A stretch of DNA of 9,487 nt from Oscillospiraceae bacterium (GCA_017400415.1 JAFPTE010000238.1:1-9487); one strand, 5' to 3'. Shown: positions 1 to 6,000, numbered from the stretch's first letter. Notes: generated by a model not told the origin, from the sequence alone. Translations and numbers: made by a program.

Positions 1-586
1 AGAGCCGGACCCCGCTGACCACGTACTTTTCGCTGTCGGAAACGGCCGTGTCAACGGCGCAGTAGGGGGCCATCAGCTCTGCCAGCTCCCCCGGCTCCAG
101 CATTTCCCGGCTGATTTTTAAGGCGGCGCCGGAGTGGTGGCTGCGGAGCTGCTCCAGACTCATTCCGTGGGCGACCGTAAGGCGGCCGCCGGGGGAGGTG
201 AGGGACGCCAGCTCCCGAACAGCTCTTCCAAAGTCCGGGAAGTGGGGAAAGGCGTTGTACACCACAACGGAATCAAAGGTCCGGTAGAAGGGCCAGGTCT
301 CCACGTTGCCGCAGATGACGTCCACAAAGGGGAACTTCTCCTGGGCCCGCCGGGCCATCTCCGGGGATACGTCAATGGCCGTCAGATGCCCCACGCCCCG
401 GCTCAGATAGTCCGGAAACAGCACCCCCGTGCCGCAGGCCACGTCCAGGACCTGGATGCCCGGCCGGATTCCGGCGGCGTCCATGATGAAGGATATGGCG
501 GCCTCGTTCCGCTGGGTGCCCTCATCCCACCGGGGAGCCAGGCTGTTGAAGAAATCTATGACGGACTGAATATCAAAAGAATCCAT
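1..586 (-). CDS. Class I SAM-dependent methyltransferase, C-terminus cut by window edge
   Basis: Leftward gene, 195 codons visible from ATG at 586, open to the window edge. The start is supported by a GGGAGGG ribosome site at 591-597. The Rossmann-type SAM-binding motif I, VLDVACGTG, is at residues 46-54. An acidic motif II residue, D72 in the TAID stretch, should contact the ribose. The NAFPHF stretch near residue 110 fits motif IV. Later comes PGGRL (motif VI region) followed by an AHGMS...HH segment. This is the UbiE/Methyltransf_11 fold, usually about 200-210 residues, so only a few residues are probably missing. The product should be a cytosolic small-molecule methyltransferase; the substrate cannot be told. 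It is divergent from the DUF3842 gene and shares a symmetric promoter spacer with it, suggesting co-regulation with the DUF3842/ECF genes (inference). Confidence 0.9.
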   Translation of the reverse strand, partial: MDSFDIQSVIDFFNSLAPRWDEGTQRNEAAISFIMDAAGIRPGIQVLDVACGTGVLFPDYLSRGVGHLTAIDVSPEMARRAQEKFPFVDVICGNVETWPFYRTFDSVVVYNAFPHFPDFGRAVRELASLTSPGGRLTVAHGMSLEQLRSHHSGAALKISREMLEPGELAELMAPYCAVDTAVSDSEKYVVSGVRL

Positions 587-613
587 TTTACCCTCCCGGG
601 TGCTGTTTTCTGT

Positions 614-642
614 ATTGTAACACAGAAATAAGTGTGCTACAA
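614..642 (-). promoter_or_regulatory. Sigma-A promoter for the methyltransferase gene
   Basis: Read on the minus strand, the -35 TTGTAG (642-637) and -10 TACAAT (619-614) are 17 bp apart, with an extended -10 TG one base upstream of the -10. The expected start is near 607, about 20 nt before the methyltransferase ATG. The promoter occupies almost exactly the same bases as the rightward one, so the two probably compete for polymerase. Confidence 0.65.
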
Positions 643-643
643 T
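615..643 (+). promoter_or_regulatory. Sigma-A promoter for the DUF3842 gene
   Basis: The -35 TTGTAA lies at 615-620 and the -10 TACAAT at 638-643, with exactly 17 bp between them. A TG one base before the -10 makes it an extended -10. The expected transcript start is near 650, giving a leader of about 24 nt before the ATG at 674. Confidence 0.7.
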
Positions 644-673
644 ATGCAAAAAAAAGAGAAGTGAGGCAGCGCA

Positions 674-1084
674 ATGAAGGTGCTTATAATCGACGCCCAG
701 GGGGGCGGACTGGGAAAAATGCTGGTGCAGGCCGTGAGGGCCGCTTTTCCGGATATATACATAATAGCCGTGGGCACCAATACCGCCGCCACCACCTCCA
801 TGATGAAGGCCGGCTCCAACGGCGCAGCTACCGGGGAGAACGCCGCCATCGTTGCCGCCAGAACGGCGGACGTCATCATGGGCCCTGTGGGAATGGTCAT
901 TGCGGACGCCCTCTGGGGTGAGGTGACGCCGAAAATGGCCGCCGCCCTGGGCCAGAGTCAGGCGAAGAAGATTCTGATTCCCTTCAACCAGTGCGACATT
1001 CTGGTGGCCGGCGTGCCGGACCTGTCCGCCGGAGCGCTTATAAAAAATGCGGTGGAGCTCCTTCGGGGGCTGTGTGAGGCTTGA
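674..1084 (+). CDS. DUF3842 family protein
   Basis: A 136-residue cytosolic protein that I recognise as DUF3842, a short family common in Clostridia with no established function. Conserved blocks are the N-terminal strand and glycine loop IDAQGGGLGK (residues 6-15), GTNTAATTSMMKAGSNG (34-50) running into ATGENA (52-57), and GPVGMVIADALWGE (70-83). The glycine-rich loop after a hydrophobic strand suggests a nucleotide- or cofactor-binding Rossmann-like fold; this is inference. The ATG at 674 has GAGG at 663-666 as ribosome site. It lies downstream of the divergent promoter and upstream of the ECF S component, which has its own promoter overlapping this stop codon. No signal peptide or membrane segment is seen. 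Confidence 0.85.
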   Translation: MKVLIIDAQGGGLGKMLVQAVRAAFPDIYIIAVGTNTAATTSMMKAGSNGAATGENAAIVAARTADVIMGPVGMVIADALWGEVTPKMAAALGQSQAKKILIPFNQCDILVAGVPDLSAGALIKNAVELLRGLCEA

Positions 1085-1109
1085 CAGCCGGGCTTTCCTG
1101 CTGTATAAT
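1081..1109 (+). promoter_or_regulatory. Full-consensus sigma-A promoter for the ECF S component
   Basis: TTGACA at 1081-1086 and TATAAT at 1104-1109 are separated by exactly 17 bp, matching both consensus hexamers. The -35 box overlaps the stop codon of DUF3842 (1082-1084). The inverted repeat GCCGGGCT (1087-1094) and AGCCCGGC (1111-1118) flanks the -10 box. It may be an operator or a weak hairpin in read-through transcripts. The expected transcript start is near 1116. Confidence 0.85.
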
Positions 1110-1115
1110 GAGCCC

Positions 1116-1248
1116 GGCGCCGGCAGGAAGCCGGCAGGGCGGCAGAAGCTGCTGTGGTACGAAATCATCTTTATTTACAGTGTGCTATGAAGGCATGCGC
1201 TTTCCCAGAGGGGAGAGGGCGTGCCTTTTTGTGCACCAAGGAGGAAAA
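1116..1248 (+). promoter_or_regulatory. Structured 5' leader of the ECF gene, candidate riboswitch or attenuator
   Basis: About 130 nt lie between the consensus promoter and the ORF. Three hairpins can be drawn: GCCGGC/GCCGGC with an AGGAA loop (1119-1135), CGGCAG/CTGCTG with an AAG loop (1140-1154), and a long terminator-like stem (1192-1225). Between the last two is an AT-richer stretch (about 1160-1190). I do not recognise a known riboswitch class. ECF S components are often under riboswitch control, so ligand-gated termination is plausible but unproven. Confidence 0.45.
1192..1230 (+). terminator. Terminator-like hairpin just before the ECF start
   Basis: A 15-nt arm (1192-1206) pairs with 1211-1225 across an AGAG loop, with one G-G mismatch and two G-U pairs. 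It is followed at once by TTTTT (1226-1230). It sits 18 nt upstream of the start codon and between the promoter and the ribosome site AAGGAGG, as a transcription attenuator would. It could alternatively end read-through from DUF3842. Confidence 0.65.
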
Positions 1249-1791
1249 ATGTCAAAAACCAACATCAGAAATCTCACCGTCACCGCCCTGTGCATCGCCC
1301 TGTGCGCCGTGCTGCCCATGGGCTTCCACGCCCTTAACCTGGGCCCCACCTTCTCGCCCATGCACATCCCGCCCCTGATCTGCGGCCTGGTCTGCGGCCC
1401 GGTCTACGGCGCCGTCTGCGGCCTGCTGGGCCCCATCATCTCCAGCCTGACAACCTCCATGCCCCCGGTGGCCCGGCTGTGGTTCATGGTGCCTGAGCTG
1501 GTGGCCTACGGTCTCCTGTCCGGCCTGTTCTTCAAGCTCATCAAGACCGGCAATCTCTACGCCGATATCTACTGCGCCCTGGTGCCCGCCATGGTCCTGG
1601 GCCGCATCGTAGGCGGCATTGCCCAGGCCATCACCATGATGGCCACTGCCAAGGAGTACTCCATTGCCATGTGGGCCACGGGCTACTTTGCCAACGCCGT
1701 GCCCGGCATAATCCTGCATCTCATCCTGGTGCCCGCCGTGTACATCGCCCTGGACAAGGCAAAGCTCGTGCCGAAGCGCTACGAGAAGTAA
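1249..1791 (+). CDS. ECF transporter S component (substrate-binding membrane subunit)
   Basis: A 180-residue integral membrane protein. I chose ATG 1249 because AAGGAGG stands 4 nt upstream and the predicted first helix begins right after; the open frame extends upstream to 1081 only through leader RNA. The hydrophobic helices alternate with short glycine/proline turns, giving about five or six membrane segments. The first helix carries an AxxxA pair (A13, A17), the type of motif S components use to dock on EcfT. The blocks MHIPPLICGLVCGPVYGAV (residues 38-56) and PELVAYGLLSGL (82-93) resemble the PF12822 family of energy-coupling-factor S components. No EcfA or EcfT gene is present here, so it probably shares a module encoded elsewhere (group II ECF). 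The substrate, probably a vitamin or cofactor precursor, cannot be read from sequence. Confidence 0.85.
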   Translation: MSKTNIRNLTVTALCIALCAVLPMGFHALNLGPTFSPMHIPPLICGLVCGPVYGAVCGLLGPIISSLTTSMPPVARLWFMVPELVAYGLLSGLFFKLIKTGNLYADIYCALVPAMVLGRIVGGIAQAITMMATAKEYSIAMWATGYFANAVPGIILHLILVPAVYIALDKAKLVPKRYEK

Positions 1792-1810
1792 GCAGAAAGC
1801 TGAATATAAA

Positions 1811-1846
1811 GAAATTGCCCGCCCCCTTTCGGGGACGGGCAATTTC
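1811..1846. terminator. Bidirectional terminator between convergent genes
   Basis: The arm GAAATTGCCCG (1811-1821) pairs perfectly with CGGGCAATTTC (1836-1846). Four further C-G pairs follow inside, with one bulged A (1835) and a CTTTC loop. The minus-strand side runs into TTTATATT. It closes both the ECF gene and the GH3 operon. Confidence 0.85.
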
Positions 1847-1871
1847 AATAAAGAGGATTGGCGGTTGGGTA

Positions 1872-4800
1872 TCAGTTCTTTTTCTTCTTGAATTCAAGAA
1901 CATAGGCTGCAGCGGTCCAGCCCAGGCAGGCAACGGCCAGAACACCGAAGACCCAGCAGAGGGTGGTGAGCAGGCTCTGCCACCAGGGGGTGATCTGGAC
2001 AATGCGGGTGGTGGAGGAAACGCCGTTCATGGCGTTGGACCACAGGGTCTGGTAGCACAGTCTCTTGGCGGCCAGACGCATGGCCCAGGCCATCTTGGAG
2101 TAGCCGGTCTCGTACTTGGCGAAGTGGCCGGCGGTGGTGCCGTCGGGGATGTCGGAGGCGCCAACATAGGTGCCGTAGACCTGCTCGAAGTACGGGTCAA
2201 CGTTCTGGTTGCCGTTCATGTCGCCGTAAAAGTCGGTGACGATGATGCCTCTCATGCCGCATTCGTTCCGCAGGAAGTCAACAGCCAGAGCGGTGTTGGC
2301 GGCGCAGGAGAAGGTGCCGAAGCGGGAGAAGGAGGCCATGGTGTTGAAGGCGCCGCCCTTCACGATGGGCAGCTCGAAGGCTCTGAGGTAGATCTCACGG
2401 AGTGCCTGCTCAGGCAGCCAGACCTGGATGCCGTGACGGCAGGACTCCAGCTCGTTCAGAGCGCAGTGCTTGTTGTACATGTGAACGCCCTTTTCCTCCA
2501 TGCCTCTGGAGTACTCAGCGCCCATGAGGCCGGCCAGGGTTCCGCACTCGGAGAAGTACTCGGAGGTACGGCCCAGATAAGAGGAGCGGTGGGTGTTCAG
2601 GCCGGTGCCGTAGATTCCGGACCAGCCGGCCCACAGACCCTCGTTGCCCAGGCAGTTGCCAACGTCGTAGGCCAGCTTCTGGTTGAAGGTAGCGGACAGG
2701 ACGCCGTTGGAGGCGAAGCCTGCGTTGGTGTTGGACTTGGTGCCGTTGGCATCAATCTTCTCGGGATCCAGAGCGTTGGGGTCGTCAGCCTTAACGTGGC
2801 CTGCGTCTTTTTCGTAGAGATAGAAGAGGCCGTTGGCTCTGGAGGTGATGTTGCCGTTTCTGGAGGAGGCATAGCTCATACGGGTCCAGCCGTTGGGGCC
2901 GTTCTCATCCTTGGTGCCGGGCTTGCCCACGGTAGCCACAGGACGGGTCAGGTGCTGGCCGTGCTCGCACAGGTCCATCAGATCTTCCCAGGTGAGCTGG
3001 TCAAGGAACTGATCCCACACCGGATCGAAGAAGCTGATGGGGTTGCCCTCGGAGTCATACATCATGTCGATGAGCTGGAGGCCGTGCTGGGCGCCCATGG
3101 TGGGATAGGTGCCGTTATCGGTGGGCAGGGGCTGCTTGTACTTGGTGGGGACCTCGGGAGCGCCGGTGTAGACGCCGTTCTGATCGGGAACCTGGGAGTA
3201 GACCTCTTTGGCCATCTGCTCGGTCATGAGCAGGGTGGCGTGGCCGTTGGCCTGGTCAAGGGACACGGCCTCCCAGTTATCACGGCTGTAATAATCAACG
3301 TGGTTGTTGCCGCGGCCGGAGTAACGGTTGATGTCGGACTCATCGAAGAGGTTGGTGACGATGTGGCGGGTGCCGTCGATGGTGGAGACAGCGTCGCTCA
3401 TCTGGTACTTGACTCTGTTGTAGGCGATGTTGAACTTCTTTACCTTGGAAGCGTCGCCGGTGCCGACCATCTTGGAGGTGTCGATCTTAACGCCGTTCTG
3501 GCTCTTGGCCATGAGGACGTTGTTGGCAGCCTCATGGGCGCTGCCGCCGACTGCAACATAGTAGTCGCCGCCCAGAAGCACATAGCCCTTGGCTTCGTTG
3601 GCATCGTAGGAGGCGAAGAACTTCTCGTCCAGGGTGATCTTCAGAGTCTCGGAAGCACCGGGGGCCAGGATGCCGGTCTTGCCGAAGTTCACGAGCTCAA
3701 CAGAGGGGACCTGGATGCCGTTCTTGCGGGCATAATCGTTGTAGGGCTTGGAGACGTAGACGGGGACGGAGAACTTGCCTGCGGCGGAGCCGGTGTTGGT
3801 GACCTTCACGGAGACCTCGTACTCTCTGTCGCCGGTCTTGGTGACGTTCACGTCGCTGGTGTCGAAGGTGGTGTAGCTCAGGCCGTGGCCGAAGGGGTAT
3901 GCAACCACGTCGTTGTAGTTGTAGCTGCCTACCTTGGGAGTGCCCAGGACAACGTCCTCATAGCGGGTCTCGGTGTAGCGGTAGCCCATGTACATGCCTT
4001 CCTGATAGACCTGATAGGAAGCCAGGGTGACCTCAGGATAGTTCTTGGTGCCCACGTGGGTGGAGACGCCCAGGCTCTCGGCGTTCTCATAGACCCACCA
4101 GCCGAAGTTCACGTTGACGGGGTTCTTGGCGTTGTCGGTGAACATGGTGTCGGGCAGACGGCCGGAGGGGTTGACCTCGCCGTTGATGATGCGGCCGAAG
4201 ACGGCGTTGCCGCCGCCGGGGCAGCCGGCCCAGATGGCTGCGTCAACTGCAGGATCCTTCAGGAACTCGCCCTCGAACATGGCGGAGAAGTTGATGACAA
4301 CGATGAGCTTCTTGAACTCGCCGGCGGCCTTCTTGGCCTTCAGGCCGTTGAAGGTGTCCAGCTCGTTCTGGTTGAGGCCCAGATAGTCGGGGCCGATACC
4401 GTCGTGGTTGTCGATACCGTCGCAGTCGCCGTTCAGGTCGTAGCCCTCGCCGCCACGGCGGGAGATGACGAAGATGACGGCGTCGCCGTACTCCTTGATG
4501 GAGTCGCCGGCAGCCTCAGTGAACACATTCCAGGGGACCTCGTTGATGAGGACCTTGGTGGTGCCGTAGCGACCGGAGGAGGAGCGGCGGTACTTGCCCC
4601 ACTCAAAGTTCTTGGCGCTGATGGCCTTGCCGTTTTCATCCTTGGGTGCATAGTTGTTGACCAGCACGGGGTTGAGAACGAAGCCGGCGTCGGTCAGGCT
4701 CTTCTCATAGTTTACCTGGGTAGTGGCGGAGATGCCGCCGGAGCCGGTGCCGCCGTAGACGGGATCATAGGCTCCCACGCCTACAAGGCTTATTTTTGCG

Positions 4801-5108
4801 CCCTTGTTAAGGGGCAGGGCGTTGTTCTCGTTCTTCAGAAGGACGGTGCCTTCCTCAACGACCTCAAGCATTCTCTTGGCGGAGTTTGCCTGGACCTCGC
4901 TGATGGTCTTGAAATCGGACTTGAAGTAGATGGTGTCTTCCAGCTTCACGTTGCCGTCGCCGGACTCCACGACCTCATAGCTCTTGGCACCCAGGGCGTC
5001 GTTGATGACGGTGGCGTTCTCGCCGGCGATGATGGTGCCGGTGATGAGAATGGCGGCCAGGAGGAAGCTGATGACGGTGCAGGCTTTTCTCAGATTTTTG
5101 AATTTCAT
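1872..5108 (-). CDS. GH3 beta-glycosidase, domain-permuted, with membrane segments at both ends
   Basis: A 1078-residue enzyme that should hydrolyse beta-linked terminal sugars (beta-glucosidase/xylosidase type) at the cell surface. Residues 10-28 form a hydrophobic signal anchor. Residues 80-340 form the (alpha/beta)6 domain, with the acid/base motif GGEGYD (E221 the likely catalytic acid) and YLGLNQNEL (242-250). The segment 400-530 is an Fn3-like domain (PYPFGHGLSYTTF-type start near 404). The TIM barrel comes last: GRTSEYFSE (846-854), KHCALN (880-885) and the nucleophile motif GIIVTDF (D959). This order reverses the usual GH3 layout, as known for Ruminococcus and Butyrivibrio enzymes. 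Residues 1047-1071 are a second membrane segment, followed by EFKKKKN. The usual SEDP motif reads SECG. The ATG is supported by AGGAGG (5117-5122). It is second in an operon behind a four-helix protein, 18 bp away. Substrate specificity is undetermined. Confidence 0.9.
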   Translation of the reverse strand: MKFKNLRKACTVISFLLAAILITGTIIAGENATVINDALGAKSYEVVESGDGNVKLEDTIYFKSDFKTISEVQANSAKRMLEVVEEGTVLLKNENNALPLNKGAKISLVGVGAYDPVYGGTGSGGISATTQVNYEKSLTDAGFVLNPVLVNNYAPKDENGKAISAKNFEWGKYRRSSSGRYGTTKVLINEVPWNVFTEAAGDSIKEYGDAVIFVISRRGGEGYDLNGDCDGIDNHDGIGPDYLGLNQNELDTFNGLKAKKAAGEFKKLIVVINFSAMFEGEFLKDPAVDAAIWAGCPGGGNAVFGRIINGEVNPSGRLPDTMFTDNAKNPVNVNFGWWVYENAESLGVSTHVGTKNYPEVTLASYQVYQEGMYMGYRYTETRYEDVVLGTPKVGSYNYNDVVAYPFGHGLSYTTFDTSDVNVTKTGDREYEVSVKVTNTGSAAGKFSVPVYVSKPYNDYARKNGIQVPSVELVNFGKTGILAPGASETLKITLDEKFFASYDANEAKGYVLLGGDYYVAVGGSAHEAANNVLMAKSQNGVKIDTSKMVGTGDASKVKKFNIAYNRVKYQMSDAVSTIDGTRHIVTNLFDESDINRYSGRGNNHVDYYSRDNWEAVSLDQANGHATLLMTEQMAKEVYSQVPDQNGVYTGAPEVPTKYKQPLPTDNGTYPTMGAQHGLQLIDMMYDSEGNPISFFDPVWDQFLDQLTWEDLMDLCEHGQHLTRPVATVGKPGTKDENGPNGWTRMSYASSRNGNITSRANGLFYLYEKDAGHVKADDPNALDPEKIDANGTKSNTNAGFASNGVLSATFNQKLAYDVGNCLGNEGLWAGWSGIYGTGLNTHRSSYLGRTSEYFSECGTLAGLMGAEYSRGMEEKGVHMYNKHCALNELESCRHGIQVWLPEQALREIYLRAFELPIVKGGAFNTMASFSRFGTFSCAANTALAVDFLRNECGMRGIIVTDFYGDMNGNQNVDPYFEQVYGTYVGASDIPDGTTAGHFAKYETGYSKMAWAMRLAAKRLCYQTLWSNAMNGVSSTTRIVQITPWWQSLLTTLCWVFGVLAVACLGWTAAAYVLEFKKKKN

Positions 5109-5126
5109 TTTCTTATCCTCCTATCC

Positions 5127-5522
5127 TTACTTTTCCTCGACTTGCGGCAGGAACACGTTGACGATGCTGCCCACAAGCAGAAGACCGAACAGTACAACGC
5201 AGGTGACGAACTCAACGGGGAACACGGTGTACTGAATACCGGTCAGAACGGAAGAGACGAAGAAGTAGATGTAGTAGACGAAGAACATCAGTGCCAGAAC
5301 TGCGGCACCGAACAGCACGGCGGGGGAGAACTTGCCCTGACCCAGGAAGGCCAGAACAACAGCCAACACCGCACCGGCCAGCAGGAGGAAGAACGCCTGC
5401 CTGGACATGTAGTTGGTTCCGTTGTACATCCCCAGGTAGACAAAGGCGGTGATGACCGCCAGAACTGCCAGAGCCAGGGTGACATAGAAACCGAGTTTCT
5501 TGCCAGCGAAGAGATCTTTCAT
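5127..5522 (-). CDS. Small four-helix membrane protein, first gene of the GH3 operon
   Basis: A 131-residue protein of unrecognised family. Predicted membrane segments lie near residues 12-32, 42-60, 66-90 and 104-125. The N-terminus is short and cationic (MKDLFAGKK) and the C-terminus acidic (PQVEEK). No catalytic motif is visible. The ATG has AAGGTGG (5530-5536) at a good distance. It is read leftward just ahead of the GH3 gene with an 18-bp gap containing the GH3 ribosome site, so the two are almost certainly co-transcribed. A role in anchoring, folding or membrane organisation of the GH3 protein is a context-based guess. Like the GH3 gene, it uses no UUA, CUA or UCA codons. Confidence 0.85.
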   Translation of the reverse strand: MKDLFAGKKLGFYVTLALAVLAVITAFVYLGMYNGTNYMSRQAFFLLLAGAVLAVVLAFLGQGKFSPAVLFGAAVLALMFFVYYIYFFVSSVLTGIQYTVFPVEFVTCVVLFGLLLVGSIVNVFLPQVEEK

Positions 5523-5579
5523 GTTTTTTCCACCTTTTCTGATAATTTTTTGCAGCAGCGCTGCATTTGGAGACTGCGC

Positions 5580-5600
5580 TTAAAACGGGCCTTGTGTCAC
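5580..5600 (-). other. Possible six-codon leader ORF in the GH3 operon leader
   Basis: On the minus strand a GGAGGTGA, complementary to the full anti-SD core, precedes GTG at 5600 by 5 nt when measured from GGAGG. The frame reads six codons (V/M-T-Q-G-P-F) and then TAA. The near-perfect ribosome site with no long ORF behind it is the only evidence. It may be a leader peptide, a ribosome stand-by site or chance. Confidence 0.2.
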
Positions 5601-5615
5601 TGTCACCTCCAATCT

Positions 5616-5645
5616 ATTACAAAAATTTTACGAAATCTTGTACAA
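5616..5645 (-). promoter_or_regulatory. Candidate promoter of the membrane protein/GH3 operon
   Basis: On the minus strand TTGTAC (5645-5640) and TGTAAT (5621-5616) are 18 bp apart, a moderate sigma-A match. The -35 lies in a perfect 10-bp palindrome, CTTGTACAAG (5637-5646), which could be an operator. The leader to the ATG at 5522 would be about 85 nt. Other AT-rich boxes nearby could serve instead. Confidence 0.4.
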
Positions 5646-5745
5646 GGACAATATTAACATATTTTTAACGATTTTGGGCTTTACAGAAAAATCTGCTTCT
5701 TTTTAAGAAAATATTGCTAATTACCCGGAGCAGAATGTTGCCGAT

Positions 5746-5823
5746 ATGATTAAAGTAACCAAAAATGCCGGAAAAACTGTGATGCAATGGCTTTCTGAAA
5801 AAAATAATTTTATCTTTCACTGA
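5746..5823 (+). CDS. Doubtful 25-residue small ORF upstream of the two-component genes
   Basis: ATG 5746 to TGA 5823 encodes a lysine-rich peptide starting MIKVTKNAGK and ending NNFIFH. The frame is open from 5707. No ribosome site stands at a proper distance. A GGAG at 5727-5730 instead fits a four-codon ORF (ATG 5735, MLPI) whose TGA overlaps this ATG as ATGA, so translational coupling is conceivable. It could be a peptide related to the quorum-type kinase, a gene remnant or chance. There is no cysteine as in AgrD peptides and no AgrB processing gene nearby. Confidence 0.15.
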   Translation: MIKVTKNAGKTVMQWLSEKNNFIFH

Positions 5824-5855
5824 AAGGCAAAGTCAGGCTCAGAATAGGATAATTA

Positions 5856-5937
5856 TATAATAAATGAGTCCGAGGCCGGCGGGGGAGCCGGGGGGATAGA
5901 GCCTCTGCGGCAGAAAAAAGCGGAAATTCGCTTTTTC
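5856..5937 (+). ncRNA. Candidate small structured RNA ending in a terminator-like hairpin
   Basis: TATAAT at 5856-5861 (with a poor -35, TCAGGC at 5833-5838) precedes a G-rich foldable segment. GAGGC (5872-5876) can pair with GCCTC (5901-5905), enclosing CGGC/GCCG (5877-5880, 5887-5890). Next come AAAAAGCG (5915-5922) and CGCTTTTT (5929-5936) around a GAAATT loop. The layout is that of a short RNA of about 70 nt with an intrinsic terminator. I recognise no known RNA family. Confidence 0.25.
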
Positions 5938-5939
5938 AC

Positions 5940-5968
5940 TTGCAAAGCGGACTTTGTGTTGCTATAAT
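5940..5968 (+). promoter_or_regulatory. Sigma-A promoter of the response regulator/kinase genes
   Basis: TTGCAA (5940-5945) and TATAAT (5963-5968) are exactly 17 bp apart. The expected start is near 5975, about 26 nt before the ATG at 6001. The terminator-like hairpin at 5915-5936 lies directly upstream and would insulate it from read-through. Confidence 0.75.
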
Positions 5969-6000
5969 GCTTTTAAAATGGGGAGAAGGGTGGTGAGCTG

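Larger units (their letters stand above)
614..643. repeat. 11-bp inverted repeat in divergent promoter spacer
   Basis: The left arm ATTGTAACACA (614-624) and right arm TGTGCTACAAT (633-643) are inverted copies with one mismatch, separated by an 8-nt GAAATAAG spacer. The repeat contains the -10 of one promoter and the -35 of the opposite promoter in each arm. A dimeric regulator binding here would block both genes at once; that role is inference. Confidence 0.7.
5523..6000. other. AT-rich intergenic region between divergent operons
   Basis: A 478-bp spacer, clearly more AT-rich than the flanking genes. It holds the candidate GH3-operon promoter and leader on the left, TTAAC repeated at an 11-bp interval (5654-5658 and 5665-5669), a 38-codon open stretch without a convincing start (5707-5823), a candidate structured RNA (5856-5937) and the rightward promoter of the two-component genes. 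No gene of recognised family is present. Confidence 0.6.

Noticed and set aside
134..631. 165-codon plus-strand open frame at the left edge
   Set aside because: It is antisense to the methyltransferase, which has a clear SAM motif on the other strand.
1081..1248. N-terminal extension of the ECF S component from an upstream start
   Set aside because: The extra frame covers the promoter, leader hairpins and terminator stem, is not hydrophobic like a membrane protein, and ATG 1249 has a strong ribosome site.
1671..5657. A 1328-codon plus-strand open frame
   Set aside because: It lies exactly antisense and in register to the GH3 and membrane protein genes, has no domain or ribosome site, and its product is low-complexity Gly/Val/Ala. 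It is a codon-bias shadow.
5654..5669. TTAAC pair 11 bp apart as a LytTR binding site
   Set aside because: LytTR sites normally are 9-bp repeats separated by about 12-13 bp; this spacing and motif do not fit well in an AT-rich stretch.
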